A stretch of DNA of 6,477 nt from Bacteroidetes bacterium 4572_112 (GTDB lineage Bacteria > Bacteroidota > Bacteroidia > Bacteroidales > UBA1556): NCBI GenBank assembly GCA_002254285.1, contig NIUZ01000101.1, positions 1 through 6,477 of the forward strand, in the 5' to 3' direction. The notes under the pieces are model-generated. The model did not search any database. It was not told where the DNA came from and was given only the letters and a program-made list of their open reading frames with translations. Below, piece by piece: positions 5,301 to 6,477 of the stretch. The translations under genes and the position numbers were made by a program. Within the stretch, counting starts at the first letter, position 1; every line of letters begins with the position of its first letter.

Positions 5301-6477
5301 TTAAACTAAGCCTTCAATAAGACTATCATCAGCCATATTAGGAAGTGTAACTTTAAGATTAGGATTTGCAGCCATAGCGCGTTTGATAGCAAATACAGCA
5401 CCTTCGTTACGTGCCCAAGAGCGACGCGAAATTCCATTATTTACATCCCAAAGTAGCATACTCTTAAGTCTGCGATCAGCATCGGCACTACCATCTAGCA
5501 GCATACCAAAGCCACCGTTGATAACCTCGCCCCAGCCTACTCCGCCACCATTGTGAATACTAACCCAAGTGGCACCACGGAAGCTATCACCAATAACATT
5601 TTGAATGGCCATATCAGCAGTAAAGCTAGAGCCATCATATATATTTGAAGTCTCGCGGAAAGGAGAATCCGTTCCCGATACATCATGATGATCGCGACCA
5701 AGCACAACTGGTGCTTTTAGCTTACCATCTTTAATTGCATTATTGAATGCCTCGGCAATCTTAATTCTACCATCAGCATCAGCATATAAAATACGAGCTT
5801 GCGAACCTACTACCAATTTATTGGCCTTAGCTCCTTTAATCCACTCAATATTATCACGCATTTGCTGCGAAATTTCTATTGGCGAGTTTTTAGCCATTTC
5901 CTCAAGAACATCCATTGCTATTTTGTCTGTTAAGTCCAAATCAGCAGGATCGCTAGAAGTACATACCCAACGGAAAGGTCCAAAACCATAATCGAAACAC
6001 ATTGGTCCCATTATATCTTGAACATAAGAAGGATATCTGAAATCACCTTTTTCGTTAAGAATGTCAGCATCAGCACGCGAAGCTTCCAAAAGAAAAGCAT
6101 TACCATAATCAAAGAAATACATTCCTTTGGCAGTAAGCGCATTAATTGCATTTACATGGCGCTTTAATGTTTTCTGAACTTCAATCTTAAATTGCTCAGG
6201 ATTATGAGCCATCATATCATTAGCCTCTTCATAACTCATGCCCACAGGATAATATCCACCAGCCCAAGGATTATGAAGTGACGTTTGATCAGAGCCAAGC
6301 TCTACATGCATATCTACCTCCACAAATTTTTCCCAAAGGTCAACGATATTACCAACATAAGCCAAGCTCACAACTTCTTTATCAGCTTTAGCTTTACTAA
6401 TTCTGTCCATCATCACATCAAGGTCGTAATGCAATTCATCTACCCAACCTTGTTCATGACGTTTTTTGGCAGCAGTT
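5301..6477 (-). CDS. hutU: Urocanate hydratase (urocanase), C-terminal part (cut by right window edge)
   Basis: Urocanase is a cytoplasmic NAD-dependent enzyme that hydrates urocanate to 4-imidazolone-5-propionate, the second step of histidine degradation. The 391 visible residues carry family hallmarks: LGSDQTSLHNPWAGGYYP (59-76), FGPFRWVCTS (165-174), GRDHHD (260-265), SPFRETSNIYDGSS (271-284) and GATWVSIHNGGGVGWGEV (301-318), the last part of the NAD-binding and active region. The reading frame continues unbroken through the right edge. The TTG at 6434-6432 is therefore an internal leucine codon, not a start; the true start lies outside. By family knowledge this is the long form of about 660-680 residues, close to the vertebrate enzyme, so roughly 270-290 N-terminal residues are missing. 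The C-terminus (VTLPNMADDSLIEGLV) is complete. Other hut genes, if clustered, would be further right. Its composition is notably richer in GC than the membrane genes. Confidence 0.97.
   Translation of the reverse strand, partial: TAAKKRHEQGWVDELHYDLDVMMDRISKAKADKEVVSLAYVGNIVDLWEKFVEVDMHVELGSDQTSLHNPWAGGYYPVGMSYEEANDMMAHNPEQFKIEVQKTLKRHVNAINALTAKGMYFFDYGNAFLLEASRADADILNEKGDFRYPSYVQDIMGPMCFDYGFGPFRWVCTSSDPADLDLTDKIAMDVLEEMAKNSPIEISQQMRDNIEWIKGAKANKLVVGSQARILYADADGRIKIAEAFNNAIKDGKLKAPVVLGRDHHDVSGTDSPFRETSNIYDGSSFTADMAIQNVIGDSFRGATWVSIHNGGGVGWGEVINGGFGMLLDGSADADRRLKSMLLWDVNNGISRRSWARNEGAVFAIKRAMAANPNLKVTLPNMADDSLIEGLV

Noticed and set aside
5743..5991. Plus-strand frame of 82 codons opposite urocanate hydratase
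   Set aside because: It is antisense to a highly conserved enzyme segment, so it is a shadow frame.
6432..6434. TTG as the start of urocanate hydratase
   Set aside because: The same frame stays open to the right edge (...KKRHEQGWVDELHYD) and the family needs about 270-290 more N-terminal residues.

Overview
The window looks like a piece of a Bacteroidota chromosome, probably from an anaerobic or oxygen-sensitive member. Four things point there. The non-core genes and spacers are very AT-rich. Translation starts lack Shine-Dalgarno sequences and have A/T-rich leaders. Candidate promoters resemble the Bacteroidota pattern (TTTG ... TAnnTTTG). The gene types also fit: a TonB-linked outer-membrane receptor with a carboxypeptidase-regulatory-like N-terminus, polytopic GT-C-like membrane proteins, rubrerythrin, and the long form of urocanate hydratase.

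Layout. Bases 1-817 (minus) hold the first 272 residues of a TonB-dependent receptor-like protein, cut by the left edge. A 162-base divergent spacer follows, with a candidate promoter on each strand and a perfect 8-bp inverted repeat at 848-870. Bases 980-2494 and 2585-4231 (plus) encode two unrelated-looking multi-pass membrane proteins, each with acidic residues in the first extracytoplasmic loop and a soluble C-terminal tail. This is the architecture of GT-C glycosyltransferases that use lipid-linked sugars. Bases 4361-4939 (plus) encode a complete rubrerythrin with its own candidate -7 element. Bases 4940-5300 form a gene-poor spacer rich in small structures: a 14-bp tandem duplication, a nested inverted repeat, a strong probably bidirectional terminator, a GC-rich patch with a palindrome, and an array of TTCACCTT words. 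Bases 5301-6477 (minus) hold the C-terminal 391 residues of urocanate hydratase, cut by the right edge.

Functionally these are probably four independent units. The receptor and the glycosyltransferase-like pair diverge from a shared control region and may both concern the cell envelope, but no shared substrate can be read from the sequence. Rubrerythrin is a stand-alone peroxide-defence gene. Urocanate hydratase belongs to histidine degradation, and its partner genes, if clustered, lie beyond the right edge. Sampled composition differs sharply: single 60-base lines have about 27% GC in the first membrane gene, 47% in rubrerythrin and 52% in urocanate hydratase. The membrane genes may therefore be accessory or weakly expressed. 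I found no CRISPR array, tRNA, rRNA, insertion sequence, or recognisable defence or conflict system. The least understood parts are the two membrane proteins and the repeats in 4940-5300.
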